Positions 18,261 through 29,797 are shown, numbered from the stretch's first letter. The stretch is 64,000 nucleotides of DNA from Neoalteromonas facilis (GCF_002807665.1 NZ_PEAY01000005.1:62001-126000), one strand, 5' to 3'. Numbers and translations: made by a program. Notes: generated from the sequence alone by a model not told the origin.

Positions 18261-20702
18261 TTATTCTGTGGTTTGTTGCGGCAAGGGGAGTTGCCAGAGA
18301 CCTTCTCGACATTGCTCGAAGAGCACGTCCCAAAGTTGACTTTCATGAATAGGTCTGGAGATATAAAAACCCTGACCAACATTACAATCAAATTCGCACA
18401 GTAACGCATACTGTTCCGCCGATTCTATGCCTTCAGCGACCACTTCAATATCTAATCCTCTCACCATTGCGATAGATGAATACACAATATTGCGATCACC
18501 CGGATCATCCAGCATACCACTGACGAAGGAACGGTCTATCTTTACAACATCAACAGGCAGAGCCTTCAAATAACTGAGCGATGAGTACCCTGTACCAAAA
18601 TCATCAATCGCAATTTTACAGCCAAGTTCCCTGACCAAGCTCATCACTTCACATGCGCGTGTTAGATCATCAACTAGCGCTGTTTCTGTTAATTCAAGTT
18701 CGACTCGCGAAGCGGGAATATCATGATGGCGCAATTGCTGACGCAAATAGTCCACTAAATCGCTGTCTAGGAACTGCCCTGCGGATACATTGATCGCGAT
18801 GGATAGGCCGTGATAGCCATTGAATGACAGTTGTGACAATAACTGCATAGAGTGAGCAATCACCCAATAGTCTAAGCTACCCATCAAGGATGTCTTTTCC
18901 AAAATGGGAATAAACTCAGCCGGTGAAATCTCACCTTTTTCAGGATGGTTCCAGCGTATTAACGACTCAAAACCCAGTAGGCGACCATCTTTCAGTGACA
19001 CTTTGGGTTGGAGCGCGAGATAGAACTGATCATGTTGGATAGCCAGCCTGGCTTCATTTTCCAGCTCGACCCGCCGCATCAACTTACGGTTCATTGCGGC
19101 GTCATAACAACGATACGCTGAACCCGACACCGCTTTGGCCTCGTACATCGCAATATCAGCGTGACGCAACAACTCTGTAGAAGTCACATCATCTTCTTGC
19201 GTGATCGCGATACCAATACTAACCGACACAAAAAAGCGATGTTCTTTAAGTTCAACCGGAGCTTTAAAGCTTTGCAGCAGCTTCTCGGCCACTATTTCAG
19301 CATCTTGTTGCGTGTTGACATCAGTCAACAGTACTGCAAACTCATCGCCGCCAAAGCGTGCGGCGATATCAGCAATGCGCAATTGTTTACTCACACGTTT
19401 AGCAAGCTTGCCAAGCAACGCATCGCCCAAACCATGACCATATGAATCATTGATCCGCTTAAAGTCATCCAAATCCAAAAACATCAAAGCAACACTCTTA
19501 TTCGAGCGCTTCAGTGCGCCGATATGTTTTTCTATTTGATACATCAACATGCTGCGATTGGGTAACCCGGTCAAGGTGTCAAACATTGCCATTTTTTCGA
19601 GTTGTATTTGGTCAGCGATCGCCTGTTGATTTAGTTGTTCGAGATTGTGTGCGAGTGTTGTGGCTGAATCTTCCAATTGATCAAGTTCATCTTTGAACCA
19701 ACTGCGACGATGCAAGCGCAGCTCTTTAAATTCATCAAAGCGATTCTCCGCCAATAAAGGCAGTCGAAGCGATAAATTTGTGAGCTTTTGTCGGTATTGG
19801 CGCAATAAGAAAGCCACTAAACCGATAAAGACCAAGCTCAATATAATTGCTACTGACACAATCAACACTTGTTGATTGCGTAGCGCAGAATAGCGCTCTG
19901 TTATATCCGTCACGGCTAGAACATAGTGGTCTTGTACACCGCCGTCTAGCGGCACAATATTTAACAATAACGTACTATCAAACGCGTCGACGAGGGCGCC
20001 GAACTGATAAAAGCGCGAAAAGTTTATCTCAGACGGCAATGCACCGATCAGTTGTTGAAATCGTTGCTTATTAACCTCGGTTAAATCGCCTGCTAGCGTA
20101 ATAGCATTATTCGCTTTATCTACCTCAACCACCGCTACATCTGCAGATGACGATTTAGCCAGTGAAGCAAGTACCTCCGCCAACGAATACCGAACTGAGA
20201 CAATCGCGAGTTCCTGCCCAACAATAATCGGAACCCCAAGGGTTACGGCGCAGGATGATGCGCACGACAACAGCGTTTCTGGCCTTTGTGCCTGCAGAAC
20301 ATTCTGCATAACCAAGGTTACATTTTCGTCGACTGGCGATTGCAGCGACGTTAACGCAACCTCTCGAGTATCAAAAAACAACCAAATCTCATCAACCTGC
20401 CAACGCAACAATAAGGGTTCATATTGCTGGCTTAGTAAACTCAAAACCTGTTCAGTTTCATCAAACTCAGTGGCATCTAAGTCGTTAGCAAAACTTTCAA
20501 TAAAACTGGTCACTCGGTCAGACACAAAGACTTTTAATAGCTCAACCTGCTTGTAGTACTGCATTTGGATTTGACTCTGTTGAAACGCCAAATCCTGCTT
20601 TGCTTGATTGATCAATAGGCCGGCCAACAACACACTAAAAACCACCAGTAAAAACACCAATACCAGTGTGAACTTTTGTGCAATGCTGAGGCGTTTAATC
20701 AT
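18261..20702 (-). CDS. Membrane GGDEF-EAL protein, bifunctional c-di-GMP enzyme
   Basis: An 813-aa protein: TM1 (about 10-32), a periplasmic sensor of ~240 residues (dCache-like in size), TM2 (about 277-302), a HAMP/coiled-coil linker, GGDEF and EAL. The cyclase site RFGGDEF and an RIAD inhibitory site five residues before it are intact. The EAL domain also keeps its residues: [37 protein letters not shown] and AEGIES. Either activity could dominate. It is the last gene of a three-gene set with the porin (2-bp spacing) and a PstS-like protein, so periplasmic or outer-membrane events may feed its sensor. Confidence 0.93.
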   Translation of the reverse strand: MIKRLSIAQKFTLVLVFLLVVFSVLLAGLLINQAKQDLAFQQSQIQMQYYKQVELLKVFVSDRVTSFIESFANDLDATEFDETEQVLSLLSQQYEPLLLRWQVDEIWLFFDTREVALTSLQSPVDENVTLVMQNVLQAQRPETLLSCASSCAVTLGVPIIVGQELAIVSVRYSLAEVLASLAKSSSADVAVVEVDKANNAITLAGDLTEVNKQRFQQLIGALPSEINFSRFYQFGALVDAFDSTLLLNIVPLDGGVQDHYVLAVTDITERYSALRNQQVLIVSVAIILSLVFIGLVAFLLRQYRQKLTNLSLRLPLLAENRFDEFKELRLHRRSWFKDELDQLEDSATTLAHNLEQLNQQAIADQIQLEKMAMFDTLTGLPNRSMLMYQIEKHIGALKRSNKSVALMFLDLDDFKRINDSYGHGLGDALLGKLAKRVSKQLRIADIAARFGGDEFAVLLTDVNTQQDAEIVAEKLLQSFKAPVELKEHRFFVSVSIGIAITQEDDVTSTELLRHADIAMYEAKAVSGSAYRCYDAAMNRKLMRRVELENEARLAIQHDQFYLALQPKVSLKDGRLLGFESLIRWNHPEKGEISPAEFIPILEKTSLMGSLDYWVIAHSMQLLSQLSFNGYHGLSIAINVSAGQFLDSDLVDYLRQQLRHHDIPASRVELELTETALVDDLTRACEVMSLVRELGCKIAIDDFGTGYSSLSYLKALPVDVVKIDRSFVSGMLDDPGDRNIVYSSIAMVRGLDIEVVAEGIESAEQYALLCEFDCNVGQGFYISRPIHESQLWDVLFEQCREGLWQLPLPQQTTE

Positions 20703-20703
20703 A

Positions 20704-21897
20704 TTAAAACCAGTACATCAATTGAACTGACCAAAAATCCCAATATTCCGCTTTTGCTGCAGATGAGTTTTTCGCTAGCAATGGCGTTAACCGCCCAGCG
20801 CCACGGGCTCGGCTGTACTCCGCATTCACCGCCAAATTTTCCATAATGTCATAACGCAACCCAATCGTGGCTGAGTCGGCATAAGCAAAGTAATTCGGTA
20901 GCACACCGTTGGACTGCGCAGTCAGTACGTTGCCATTACGGTCTTCTCGATTCAGATCATATAGGTCAACCCGAACAAGACCCATTATGCGTTCTTTCGG
21001 CATAACGGTGAGTTGCAAATAGCCTCCTTCCGCTATGCTGTCGCTGAAAAAGCCTGGGAATACCACATCTTTGTATTGTGAGCTCTCTCGCATTATCTCA
21101 GAGGTTAACTCCCAATATTGACTCTGCCATTGAGCCACCAGTGACACGCGCTGCACATTGGCCACACCATTGCCATAAAAGTCATTCGGGCCAGAGTGAT
21201 AAGTGAAATCTGAATCCAATAAATTGCCACCCAACAACCAATTGGAATTGAATGATCGCCAATAGATACTCGCTTGATGGGCATATTCTTGATCAATATC
21301 TCCTGTGGCTAAATCGCCAAACAATTGATGGGTGGAATCTTTGCCAATTGGCGAACGACCATAGCTCCAATTAATTTCCCAGTCACCCCACTGGTTCGCA
21401 GTGTTCGCCCGCAATGCGATACCATCACTGCCCAGTGCAACATCTCGGAAACTATCAAAATAGATGGACTGTGGCAGCACATTCCCCGGCCGGGTGTGCG
21501 GCACATCACGCGTTGCCGAATACAACCAGTGGTAATTTTTATAGCGGCCTAAATGGACGTTTAAATTCCATTTCGCTGTCGCAATAGCATGCCAATCAAT
21601 AAACATGTAATCGATTCTTATGCCTTCAGGGTATCGTTGCCCAGCGTTTAAATAGACTAATTGTCCATTCACACTGAGTTGCTCACTGAGTTGATAACGC
21701 GCATTGATCCCAAGTTCAGTCATCTCCAACGTGGTATCACCATCATCATTAACGAAATTGGTTTGCGTCGCTCGTTGAATGCCTTGTGCGACGAAACCGT
21801 TTACGGTAAGCGCGTCTGAAGCAAAACCGGACAATGGGAGCATACAGATAGCCCATATGCTCGCCTTCAAACCAAAGTGATAAATCCTTTTTCTCAT
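20704..21897 (-). CDS. Outer-membrane porin-like beta-barrel
   Basis: A 397-aa protein with a signal peptide (about 1-27, ending GFASD) and alternating beta-strand pattern to a C-terminal aromatic residue (VQLMYWF), typical of BamA-inserted barrels. Features such as LSVNGQLVYLNAGQRYPEG, the long aromatic strands and YSRARGAG suggest a specific porin rather than a general OmpC type, but substrate cannot be read off. Start codon overlaps the stop of the upstream PstS-like gene by 4 bp; next gene follows by one base. The tight packing with a binding protein and a c-di-GMP enzyme is unusual for a porin. Confidence 0.75.
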   Translation of the reverse strand: MRKRIYHFGLKASIWAICMLPLSGFASDALTVNGFVAQGIQRATQTNFVNDDGDTTLEMTELGINARYQLSEQLSVNGQLVYLNAGQRYPEGIRIDYMFIDWHAIATAKWNLNVHLGRYKNYHWLYSATRDVPHTRPGNVLPQSIYFDSFRDVALGSDGIALRANTANQWGDWEINWSYGRSPIGKDSTHQLFGDLATGDIDQEYAHQASIYWRSFNSNWLLGGNLLDSDFTYHSGPNDFYGNGVANVQRVSLVAQWQSQYWELTSEIMRESSQYKDVVFPGFFSDSIAEGGYLQLTVMPKERIMGLVRVDLYDLNREDRNGNVLTAQSNGVLPNYFAYADSATIGLRYDIMENLAVNAEYSRARGAGRLTPLLAKNSSAAKAEYWDFWSVQLMYWF

Positions 21898-22343
21898 TCG
21901 TTGGTTACCTCAATGATTTTAACCCGCCCATGTCTTGCCATTGCAGGTTGCTGAGTCACTAAATAGCCTATGGCACCAGGAGTGCTCGCGACAATATTCA
22001 ACATGTCTTCTGTGTTGGTCGCAACCACTGGTGGGGCAGATTGCCCAGAGTAGATCAACTTGTTCCATTCTCGCTCTAACTGATAGGGGAACATTTTTAA
22101 TCGTTGCCGTAAAAATTCACTGTGAGTGTTGTTATCGCTGGCAAACACGATCAACGAAATGGGCGAACCATCATCCCATGTTCGCTGCTTGAGTAAGAAT
22201 ATGCGTCGGAGTTGCTGGTGATTAACTGAGCTTTGCGCCACTTGCGGATGCGCAATCACGACTGAATCTCCATTTTCAGCAACTAGCTCACCCGGAAATA
22301 TCAACAAAATCAGGGCAAGCAGTGATAATCGTCTCAATTTCAC
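21894..22343 (-). CDS. Small periplasmic phosphate-binding-protein-like (PstS-like) protein
   Basis: 149 aa with a signal peptide (about 1-22). The mature part resembles one lobe of PstS-type binding proteins: VVIAHPQVAQSSVNHQQLRRIFLLKQRTWDDGSPISLIVF and the terminal TPGAIGYLV. At half the normal length it lacks the second lobe, so it is more likely a sensor or partner than an ABC-transporter receptor; no ABC genes are adjacent. First gene of the PstS-like/porin/GGDEF-EAL set. Confidence 0.78.
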   Translation of the reverse strand: MKLRRLSLLALILLIFPGELVAENGDSVVIAHPQVAQSSVNHQQLRRIFLLKQRTWDDGSPISLIVFASDNNTHSEFLRQRLKMFPYQLEREWNKLIYSGQSAPPVVATNTEDMLNIVASTPGAIGYLVTQQPAMARHGRVKIIEVTNE

Positions 22344-22474
22344 CTCATAAATGGTGGCCTAAGAATCTAACTGCCCACTTTCAGTGTAGTGCATCTTTTA
22401 AGTTTTGCGATATCGTTATGAATATGCGCTAATATCGCTGGTGAAACGTTACTTTTATCTATGTCGGTAAGGCT

Positions 22475-23803
22475 TTGAGTCAATCACAACCCAATAAACC
22501 ATCTACCAACGCTAATTCGCGTTATAAATTCCAACTCTTTTTGTATGGTGCACTCTGGACACTTTTAATTCCGGTTCTATTTATCAGGTTCTGTATCAAA
22601 TGGTTGTTGGCTCGACCCGGCTATACGGTGGCACGTTTATCTCGCTTTGCCATTTTCCCAGCGAACATAAGACGTACTGACGTCCTGTGGCACTGTGTAT
22701 CCGTTGGAGAAGTGACAGCGATTGCTCCCTTGGCCAAAGAATTGCTCACTATTTACCCCAACATTTCCATCACCGTTACCACGACAACGCCAACGGGTGC
22801 CCAACAAGTGGCAAGGCTATTAACGGATAAGGTTCAACATTGTTATCTGCCTTACGATCATGCTTGGTTTATGCGTCGATTAGTCAACATCGTTAACCCC
22901 AAAATTCTGCTGATCACTGAGGTGGAGCTTTGGCCTAACTTACTCAGTGCATGCACTAAAGCTCAAATTCCATCGATGCTGATCAATGCCAGAATGACGG
23001 AGCGCTCCGCCAAACGTTACGCCAAGCTAGGGCGTTTTTTGACCTTGACCTTACAACAGTTCAGTTACATAAGCGCTCAAAGCAAAGAGGATGCGGCTCG
23101 CTATGTGGATTTGGGGGCTGACTCATCAAAGGTTCACAATACTGGTAATATCAAATTTGAAATTGCTGAGCACTTGGTTGCAGACGGTTTTGTTGCGCAA
23201 TTAGATACGTATCGCCGAGCGCATAAGGCAACAATTATCATTGCCGGTAGTACTCATGCGCCAGAAGAGCAATTAGCGATAGACGCACACTGCGCGTTAA
23301 AGCAAAAACACACCAACTTGATAACCTGTATTGTGCCTCGCCACCCGCAACGCTTCGACGACGTTAAGCAGCTCCTTATCGCATCCGGCCGCACATACTG
23401 TTGCTATTCTGACGGCATCATTGCTGAAGACGCTGAATTCGTTCTGATAGATGCCATGGGTGTTATGCATGATATGTATGCCATTGCTGACATTGCATTT
23501 GTGGGGGGGAGTTTTGCTGAACGAGGTGGGCACAATGCACTTGAACCGGCGCTCTACTCTGTACCAATTGTGATGGGGCCCAGTCAATATAACAACCCTC
23601 AGATAACCGGTGCTTTAAGCGCCTCAGGGGCCCTTAAAACCGTCTTAAATGAGCAAGACTTTATTAAACAACTGGACCTCTGGCTAACGGATCCTGCCGC
23701 TCGACAACACGCCGGTAAGCAAGGGTTTAGCGTCATTGCTGACAATCGCGGGGCGTTGCAGACTAATTTGCAACTGATCGGTAACTTACTAAACGAACAC
23801 TAA
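22475..23803 (+). CDS. waaA: 3-deoxy-D-manno-octulosonic acid transferase WaaA
   Basis: A 442-aa GT30 enzyme starting from a TTG (22475). One N-terminal membrane anchor (about 22-42), then LPS-specific motifs: the catalytic-base region SVGEVTAI, TTTTPTGAQQ, EVELWPNLL, and the CMP-binding GGSFAERGGHNALEPAL (about 340-356). It transfers Kdo from CMP-Kdo to lipid IVA. With the Kdo kinase nearby, this strain may carry a single phosphorylated Kdo. Tail-to-tail with the GT9 gene, sharing CTAA as both stops. Confidence 0.95.
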   Translation: MSQSQPNKPSTNANSRYKFQLFLYGALWTLLIPVLFIRFCIKWLLARPGYTVARLSRFAIFPANIRRTDVLWHCVSVGEVTAIAPLAKELLTIYPNISITVTTTTPTGAQQVARLLTDKVQHCYLPYDHAWFMRRLVNIVNPKILLITEVELWPNLLSACTKAQIPSMLINARMTERSAKRYAKLGRFLTLTLQQFSYISAQSKEDAARYVDLGADSSKVHNTGNIKFEIAEHLVADGFVAQLDTYRRAHKATIIIAGSTHAPEEQLAIDAHCALKQKHTNLITCIVPRHPQRFDDVKQLLIASGRTYCCYSDGIIAEDAEFVLIDAMGVMHDMYAIADIAFVGGSFAERGGHNALEPALYSVPIVMGPSQYNNPQITGALSASGALKTVLNEQDFIKQLDLWLTDPAARQHAGKQGFSVIADNRGALQTNLQLIGNLLNEH

Positions 23804-24870
23804 AGCGTCAGTATTTCCTTAACCTTTGCCAACACGTCTTCAACACTGATGCGCGACATAAGATCAGCGCCTTTCGCTCGCTTGCCCCAATTTAACCGCT
23901 GCCATGTTTTGCCTGTTTGTTCCTCTATTACGTCATCATAAACAGATACTGCGTGGTCAATGTCTAAGTATGGTCCTGTGCGTCTAGGGTTGCTGTGCGC
24001 ATACAAACCTACCACGGGTGTTGAAACAGTTGTGGCCATGTGCGCTGGGCCCGTGTCTGGCGCTATTACTAATTCGGCTGTTGCCAATATTGCAAGAAGC
24101 TGTTTTAACGACGTCTTGCCGATCATATTGACCAACTGCTGTTGCGCCAATTGCTGGATCTGGTTGCCTAAAGTGGTATCCAGTGCAGCAGGCGAACCAC
24201 ACAAAATAACGGTTTTGTCGGACTCCGCTATTGCATCAGCTACGGCAGCATAGCGCTCAGGTAACCAGCAACGTTCAGCCTTGGAAGCCGCAGGGCATAT
24301 CACTACATACTCGCCCCAGATATGTGCTAGGTCGCCTGCAAACATCTGCTCTTCAGCAGAAATAGGCATATTCCAGTGAGGCGTTTGAGGCGGCGAAATA
24401 CCGATAGCCGCAGCAAACCCCATAAATCCATCTAATACGTGAGCATGCTGTTGAGGTGCGACTGTGTGATTGGTAAAGCAACTGTGTAGCTCTTTGCTAC
24501 GAGCGGGGTCAAAACCTATTCGAATCTTAGCGGGTATAACCCTAGACACCCAGTTGGCGCGCAACGCCACTTGCATCATTAGTAATACATCAAAATGTCT
24601 TCCTTGCATTTGTTGCTTGAGTGCGTGTACCGCTTGTTTCCCCTGTTTTTTGTCAAATACGATAAATTCAACACCGGGTAAACCATCTAGCAAGGCATGT
24701 TCTATTTTGCCAATCACCCAAGTTATATTTATGTCAGGGCGTTGCTGTTGGATCGCCTGTACCATTGCGACCGCATGGCAAACATCTCCGATAGCAGATA
24801 AGCGCATCAGGCAGACATTAGCATTTGACGGCAGTTCTATGGGCTGTGCTTTTTTACGTAAGAAAATCAA
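23800..24870 (-). CDS. Lipopolysaccharide heptosyltransferase-type GT9 glycosyltransferase
   Basis: 356 aa, GT9 family: MRLSAIGDVCHAVAMVQAIQ near the N-terminus, VICPAASKAERCWLPERYA in the middle and APDTGPAHMATTVSTPVVGLY (about 270-290) as the ADP-heptose-binding region. Most similar in pattern to WaaC (heptosyltransferase I), which adds the first heptose to Kdo; that fits the flanking waaA and Kdo kinase genes. Symbol withheld because WaaC/WaaF/WaaQ cannot be separated by eye. Divergent from the kinase gene with almost no gap. Confidence 0.88.
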   Translation of the reverse strand: MIFLRKKAQPIELPSNANVCLMRLSAIGDVCHAVAMVQAIQQQRPDINITWVIGKIEHALLDGLPGVEFIVFDKKQGKQAVHALKQQMQGRHFDVLLMMQVALRANWVSRVIPAKIRIGFDPARSKELHSCFTNHTVAPQQHAHVLDGFMGFAAAIGISPPQTPHWNMPISAEEQMFAGDLAHIWGEYVVICPAASKAERCWLPERYAAVADAIAESDKTVILCGSPAALDTTLGNQIQQLAQQQLVNMIGKTSLKQLLAILATAELVIAPDTGPAHMATTVSTPVVGLYAHSNPRRTGPYLDIDHAVSVYDDVIEEQTGKTWQRLNWGKRAKGADLMSRISVEDVLAKVKEILTL

Positions 24871-24884
24871 AGAAATTGGAATAG

Positions 24885-25697
24885 TTGCGGAAGACTGCCG
24901 CTAATTTGATTACAATTAACTGTAATTCTCAAGTGTTATCATGGATTTCTAACTTGAACCCGTTGTTAGCCCATCAAAAACTAGAACAGATCACCCTCTA
25001 CTGGGTACCCAATAACTTCCAGTCAGCAGGATTACCAACCTTAACCGCTAAATGGTTTAACGCGCCCGAAGACGTTTCAGACCTCAAGGTTACTGGCTAT
25101 GCGCAAGGGCGAGGGACAACACAGTTTCTTACCTACCATGGCACTGACCTGGTGCTGCGTCACTATAAGCGCGGAGGTCTTGTTGGACGTTACCTAGACG
25201 ACCAGTTTTTGTATTTGGGGCAGGCTGCGACGCGCCCCGTTAGAGAGCTCGATTTACTTATTCGCATGCGTAGTTGGGGCTTACCCTGTCCAACCCCGAT
25301 TGCCGGCTCTGTCGAGCGCGATGGCTTAGTATGGCGCGGCGATCTATTAACAACACGCATTGCCAATGCAAAAGATGCGCATACGTTTTTACGCGAAGGC
25401 ACTCTGGGAGAGCGCGAATGGCGGCACATTGGCGCTACCATAGCGAGTTTCCATAAACTTCAGGTCTACCATCATGATCTCAATATTCACAACATTATGT
25501 TAGATACGGATGGACAGGCCTGGCTGATTGATTTTGATAAATGCGGTATTCGTAGAGGAGAAGGATGGAAGTCAGCTAATTTAGCGAGACTACAGCGCTC
25601 ATTGCTAAAAGAGCAACGCCGCAACCAAACCTATCACTATGATGCAACCTGTTGGCAAGCGTTGATGCACGGTTATGCTAATCATTCGAGTCTTTAA
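24885..25697 (+). CDS. kdkA: 3-deoxy-D-manno-octulosonic acid kinase
   Basis: A protein-kinase-fold sugar kinase, up to 270 aa. Catalytic loop VYHHDLNIHNIMLD (Asp ~194) and the metal-binding LIDFDKCGIR (DFD-type) are typical of Kdo kinase/WaaP/InaA proteins, as is the N-terminal GRGTTQFLTYHGTDLVLRHYKRGG. It phosphorylates Kdo at O-4 in the inner core. The true start is uncertain: TTG at 24885 would sit 15 bp from the divergent GT9 start, and a later TTG at 24954 (NPLLAHQ...) is an alternative. The 3' end overlaps the convergent cytidylyltransferase gene by 20 bp. Confidence 0.88.
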   Translation: MRKTAANLITINCNSQVLSWISNLNPLLAHQKLEQITLYWVPNNFQSAGLPTLTAKWFNAPEDVSDLKVTGYAQGRGTTQFLTYHGTDLVLRHYKRGGLVGRYLDDQFLYLGQAATRPVRELDLLIRMRSWGLPCPTPIAGSVERDGLVWRGDLLTTRIANAKDAHTFLREGTLGEREWRHIGATIASFHKLQVYHHDLNIHNIMLDTDGQAWLIDFDKCGIRRGEGWKSANLARLQRSLLKEQRRNQTYHYDATCWQALMHGYANHSSL

Positions 25698-26076
25698 TGA
25701 TCTCGATAATTTCAGTCGTTGATATCGATGGTGTGCGCGGCAAATAGCACACTTCACAGTCATCATTTAGAAAATCAAATTTACCCGCCCAGTCATCCCC
25801 CATGACTAAGATATCGGCGTTAAACAGCTGAATATACTCTCGTTTCTTCTCCAGTGATTCCTCAACAAAAACCTCATCAACAAACGATAAGGAGCGAATG
25901 ATTTCCATTCTGTTTTCTAGCTTATAGATGGGTAGGCGCCCCTTTTTGTCAGCGTTTAGTTCATCTGAAGAAACACCTACAATCAGATAATCGCCTAATG
26001 CTTTGGCACTTTTTAATATACGTACGTGCCCTATATGAAATACATCGAACGTACCGAACGTTATCACTCGCTTCAT
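25678..26076 (-). CDS. TagD-like cytidylyltransferase (glycerol-3-phosphate cytidylyltransferase family)
   Basis: A 132-aa nucleotidyltransferase, the usual TagD length. It has the HxGH motif in FGTFDVFHIGHVRIL (about 7-21), the RxxxIRS segment and a C-terminal PSISTTEII corresponding to the RTEGISTT motif. TagD makes CDP-glycerol from CTP and glycerol-3-phosphate; related enzymes make other CDP-alcohols. Among LPS-core genes it suggests a phospho-glycerol (or similar) decoration of surface polysaccharide; that substrate is a guess. Same strand as the GT2 gene upstream. Confidence 0.86.
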   Translation of the reverse strand: MKRVITFGTFDVFHIGHVRILKSAKALGDYLIVGVSSDELNADKKGRLPIYKLENRMEIIRSLSFVDEVFVEESLEKKREYIQLFNADILVMGDDWAGKFDFLNDDCEVCYLPRTPSISTTEIIEIIKDSND

Positions 26077-26102
26077 TAATCCACCCTTGCTTAGGCGTTA
26101 AA

Positions 26103-26873
26103 TCATTGCTTTTCGCGTAACCCTTGTTCAATCAATTTGGCTTCTTTTAAAAATGCATATTGCGCATTTATTGCCGCTAAGATCACACCTCGCACGCCAA
26201 ATGTGAACATCCGCTTTAACAAGTACTGACGCAAAAATTCTAACGGCAAGATCAACATTAACTTGAGCAGAGAGCCTCGTTTTCCCCGGTTAAATTTTTC
26301 CGTCGCTTTGAGCGTTGAATATTGGTTTGTTTTAGCAACTAAAGTCTGGATATCATCATAACCATAGTGATCAAAACTGGCGTTAGTCGTGGTGATTTGA
26401 CCTTCAATTTTTGCGGTTTCATGGACCTGCTGTGACGTATCAAACTGAGCATTTTTGCGGCGATATAAGCGCACATTATTCGGTTTACTGATACTTGGCG
26501 GCGGCATTTTACCGATAAATAAATCGTTGCGATCAAATCGCACAGCATCAATGTCATCCCGCTCGACAAACTTAATAATGGCTTCAAGCATTTCGTCAGT
26601 GACAACTTCATCAGCATCTAGATTCAACACCCAAGGCTGAGTGCATTTATCCAGAGCAAATTGCTTTTGACCAGCATACCCTAACCAAGGTTGTTCATAG
26701 ACTGTGGCACCGAATTCACGGGCGATGTCTATAGTCTTATCCTGACTGCCAGAATCCACCACTATGACTTCGGCAAATGTCGACAAGCTTTGCATTAAAC
26801 GCGGCATATTGTGTGCTTCATCTTGTGCGACAATGAATACGCTTACCGCCAACTTTTCGCTATGTTCTTGCAT
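26103..26873 (-). CDS. Family 2 glycosyltransferase, WaaE/KdtX-like
   Basis: A 256-aa GT2 protein: SVFIVAQDEAHNMPRLMQSL, VIVVDSGSQDKTIDIA, and the DxD motif in LNLDADEVV. The form EQPWLGYAGQKQFAL and the C-terminal MFTFGVRGVILAA are typical of WaaE-like inner-core beta-1,4-glucosyltransferases. Probably adds a hexose to heptose I. Next to TagD-like (26 bp) and Wzi-like (14 bp) genes on the same strand. Confidence 0.87.
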   Translation of the reverse strand: MQEHSEKLAVSVFIVAQDEAHNMPRLMQSLSTFAEVIVVDSGSQDKTIDIAREFGATVYEQPWLGYAGQKQFALDKCTQPWVLNLDADEVVTDEMLEAIIKFVERDDIDAVRFDRNDLFIGKMPPPSISKPNNVRLYRRKNAQFDTSQQVHETAKIEGQITTTNASFDHYGYDDIQTLVAKTNQYSTLKATEKFNRGKRGSLLKLMLILPLEFLRQYLLKRMFTFGVRGVILAAINAQYAFLKEAKLIEQGLREKQ

Positions 26874-26887
26874 ACAACCCTCGACGT

Positions 26888-28354
26888 TTAATCTGGAAAC
26901 GCGTATCGAATATGTAAATACCCGTTCACATCCGTTTCGTTATCTCGCGCCTGTAACTCAAACTCTCGATACGCGATATTCAGCCCCACTTTCACCTGCC
27001 AGTCGGAGAACGCAGTTTGATAAGCGCCAGAGAAATACCAGAGATCTTCTTGGATGCTGTCACCAAGCACAGGTGACGGACGCTGCCCATCTGGGTTTAA
27101 CTCTATACGACTAAGCGATACCTGCACATTGTCGAGCTTTCTCACGCTAAAACGTGCGCCTATGGTTGTGTACTTTGCATCACTATCAAATGTACTGCCA
27201 ATCGCACGCTGATGATGACGATAGCCGCCTGGATATAACCCACTTTCATAGTAGCAATTGGTTACCGTGCTGCCATCGCCAGCACACGCGATATTGGTGT
27301 CGCTGGTCTCTGCATATACGTATGTACTACCCAAGTACGTTGAGATGCCGAACAAGTTCGCATTATCTGTCACCTTGTAACCGTCAACGGCGTCTTCGCC
27401 GACGCGCTGCGCATATACGGATACGGGTGTGTCTAACACCCGAAAAGTATATTTCGCGTCAAAGCCGGCGATATGATTGCCCACTGTAGTATTGAGCTCG
27501 GGATCGCAACTAGCCGCGCCGTTTGCACACTCCTTTTGGAACGTAATCACATCCAAGAAGCCCGACAGGCCATTCGTTTGTCCCTCGCCGCCCCACATGG
27601 CCGCCCAGGATGCTCCTAGCTCCAAACCATTAAGCGGTTTAAAGGTAAAACGAGTGCGCCATAATTTTACCCCATCGACTTGCCTTTCATCCTGCAATTC
27701 CCCTAATTGGGCTGTGAAGTACCAAGGCCCTAACCAACGGAGCCAAACTGACTCCGACTGCTGTGTAGTGCCGCGGGAAAGCGACAAAACAGGCACGGGA
27801 CGTGCGTTGTCGGTCAATATTAAGCTCGCCGCTTGGCCTGGTCCCCACCACTGATCTAACGCACTGACCGCAAATGTCCAATCCGCCAGTTGAACCGCCA
27901 AATAGCTTTGATCTAAATTATATTCTCCACCGGGTTCAGCATTCATGCTCACCTGTGCAGACCAACGCCCCTGAGTATATTCAACGGTCTGAGTAAAGCG
28001 TGCAGAGGGTCGCTGCTCGGCGTCAAATCCGGTAAATCTTGCCTTGTCACTCGCGGCATATAGTTCACTGTAGCTGTCCCAAGCGCTTCGCTGCTGCGCC
28101 ACGAGATAATGGCGCAGGCGCACTACAGCCAATGCCACATGGCTCGGTAATGATTCAGTGTCGATGCGGTTAAGCTGTGAACTTATACCTTTCCATGGCA
28201 CCGGATAGGTATTCACCACCGAATCGATAAGACCATATTCTGACACTGTCACCAAATCGTGATGAAGATGAGGGTCGAGTGTTCCCACCCAGGGTGAAGC
28301 AACAGATTTAAAACTGAATAAAGTGCCTATAATGGCGAAAACAACGAGGCGCAA
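26888..28354 (-). CDS. Wzi-like outer-membrane capsule assembly protein
   Basis: A 488-aa protein with a signal peptide (about 1-20) and a beta-barrel pattern throughout, ending in aromatic-rich strands (YLHIRYAFPD). The N-terminal helical region VVNTYPVPWKGISSQLNRI and the AVSALDQWWGPGQAASLILTDNARPVPVLSL stretch are typical of the Wzi family (Caps_assemb_Wzi), which anchors group 1 capsule at the cell surface. First gene of a four-gene minus-strand run with GT2 and TagD-like; no polymerase (Wza/Wzc) is in the window. Confidence 0.88.
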   Translation of the reverse strand: MRLVVFAIIGTLFSFKSVASPWVGTLDPHLHHDLVTVSEYGLIDSVVNTYPVPWKGISSQLNRIDTESLPSHVALAVVRLRHYLVAQQRSAWDSYSELYAASDKARFTGFDAEQRPSARFTQTVEYTQGRWSAQVSMNAEPGGEYNLDQSYLAVQLADWTFAVSALDQWWGPGQAASLILTDNARPVPVLSLSRGTTQQSESVWLRWLGPWYFTAQLGELQDERQVDGVKLWRTRFTFKPLNGLELGASWAAMWGGEGQTNGLSGFLDVITFQKECANGAASCDPELNTTVGNHIAGFDAKYTFRVLDTPVSVYAQRVGEDAVDGYKVTDNANLFGISTYLGSTYVYAETSDTNIACAGDGSTVTNCYYESGLYPGGYRHHQRAIGSTFDSDAKYTTIGARFSVRKLDNVQVSLSRIELNPDGQRPSPVLGDSIQEDLWYFSGAYQTAFSDWQVKVGLNIAYREFELQARDNETDVNGYLHIRYAFPD

Positions 28355-28475
28355 GGGTCATAGTCTCAGGGCTAAAAGTGCTTCGATCCTAGCCGATAAG
28401 TCCCAGAATATATAGGCAATTCAGCGAATAAATTGCATCAAAATTAGATTCCATGTAGTGTTTCGCCTGATTTAA

Positions 28476-29797
<1,322 letters not shown>

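Noticed and set aside
18196-18333. 46-residue N-terminal extension of Kbl
   Set aside because: A strong ribosome site and the family start lie at 18195; the extension runs into the end of the GGDEF-EAL gene.
21935-22192. 85-codon plus-strand frame opposite the PstS-like gene
   Set aside because: Low-complexity shadow of the real minus-strand gene without a ribosome site or similarity.
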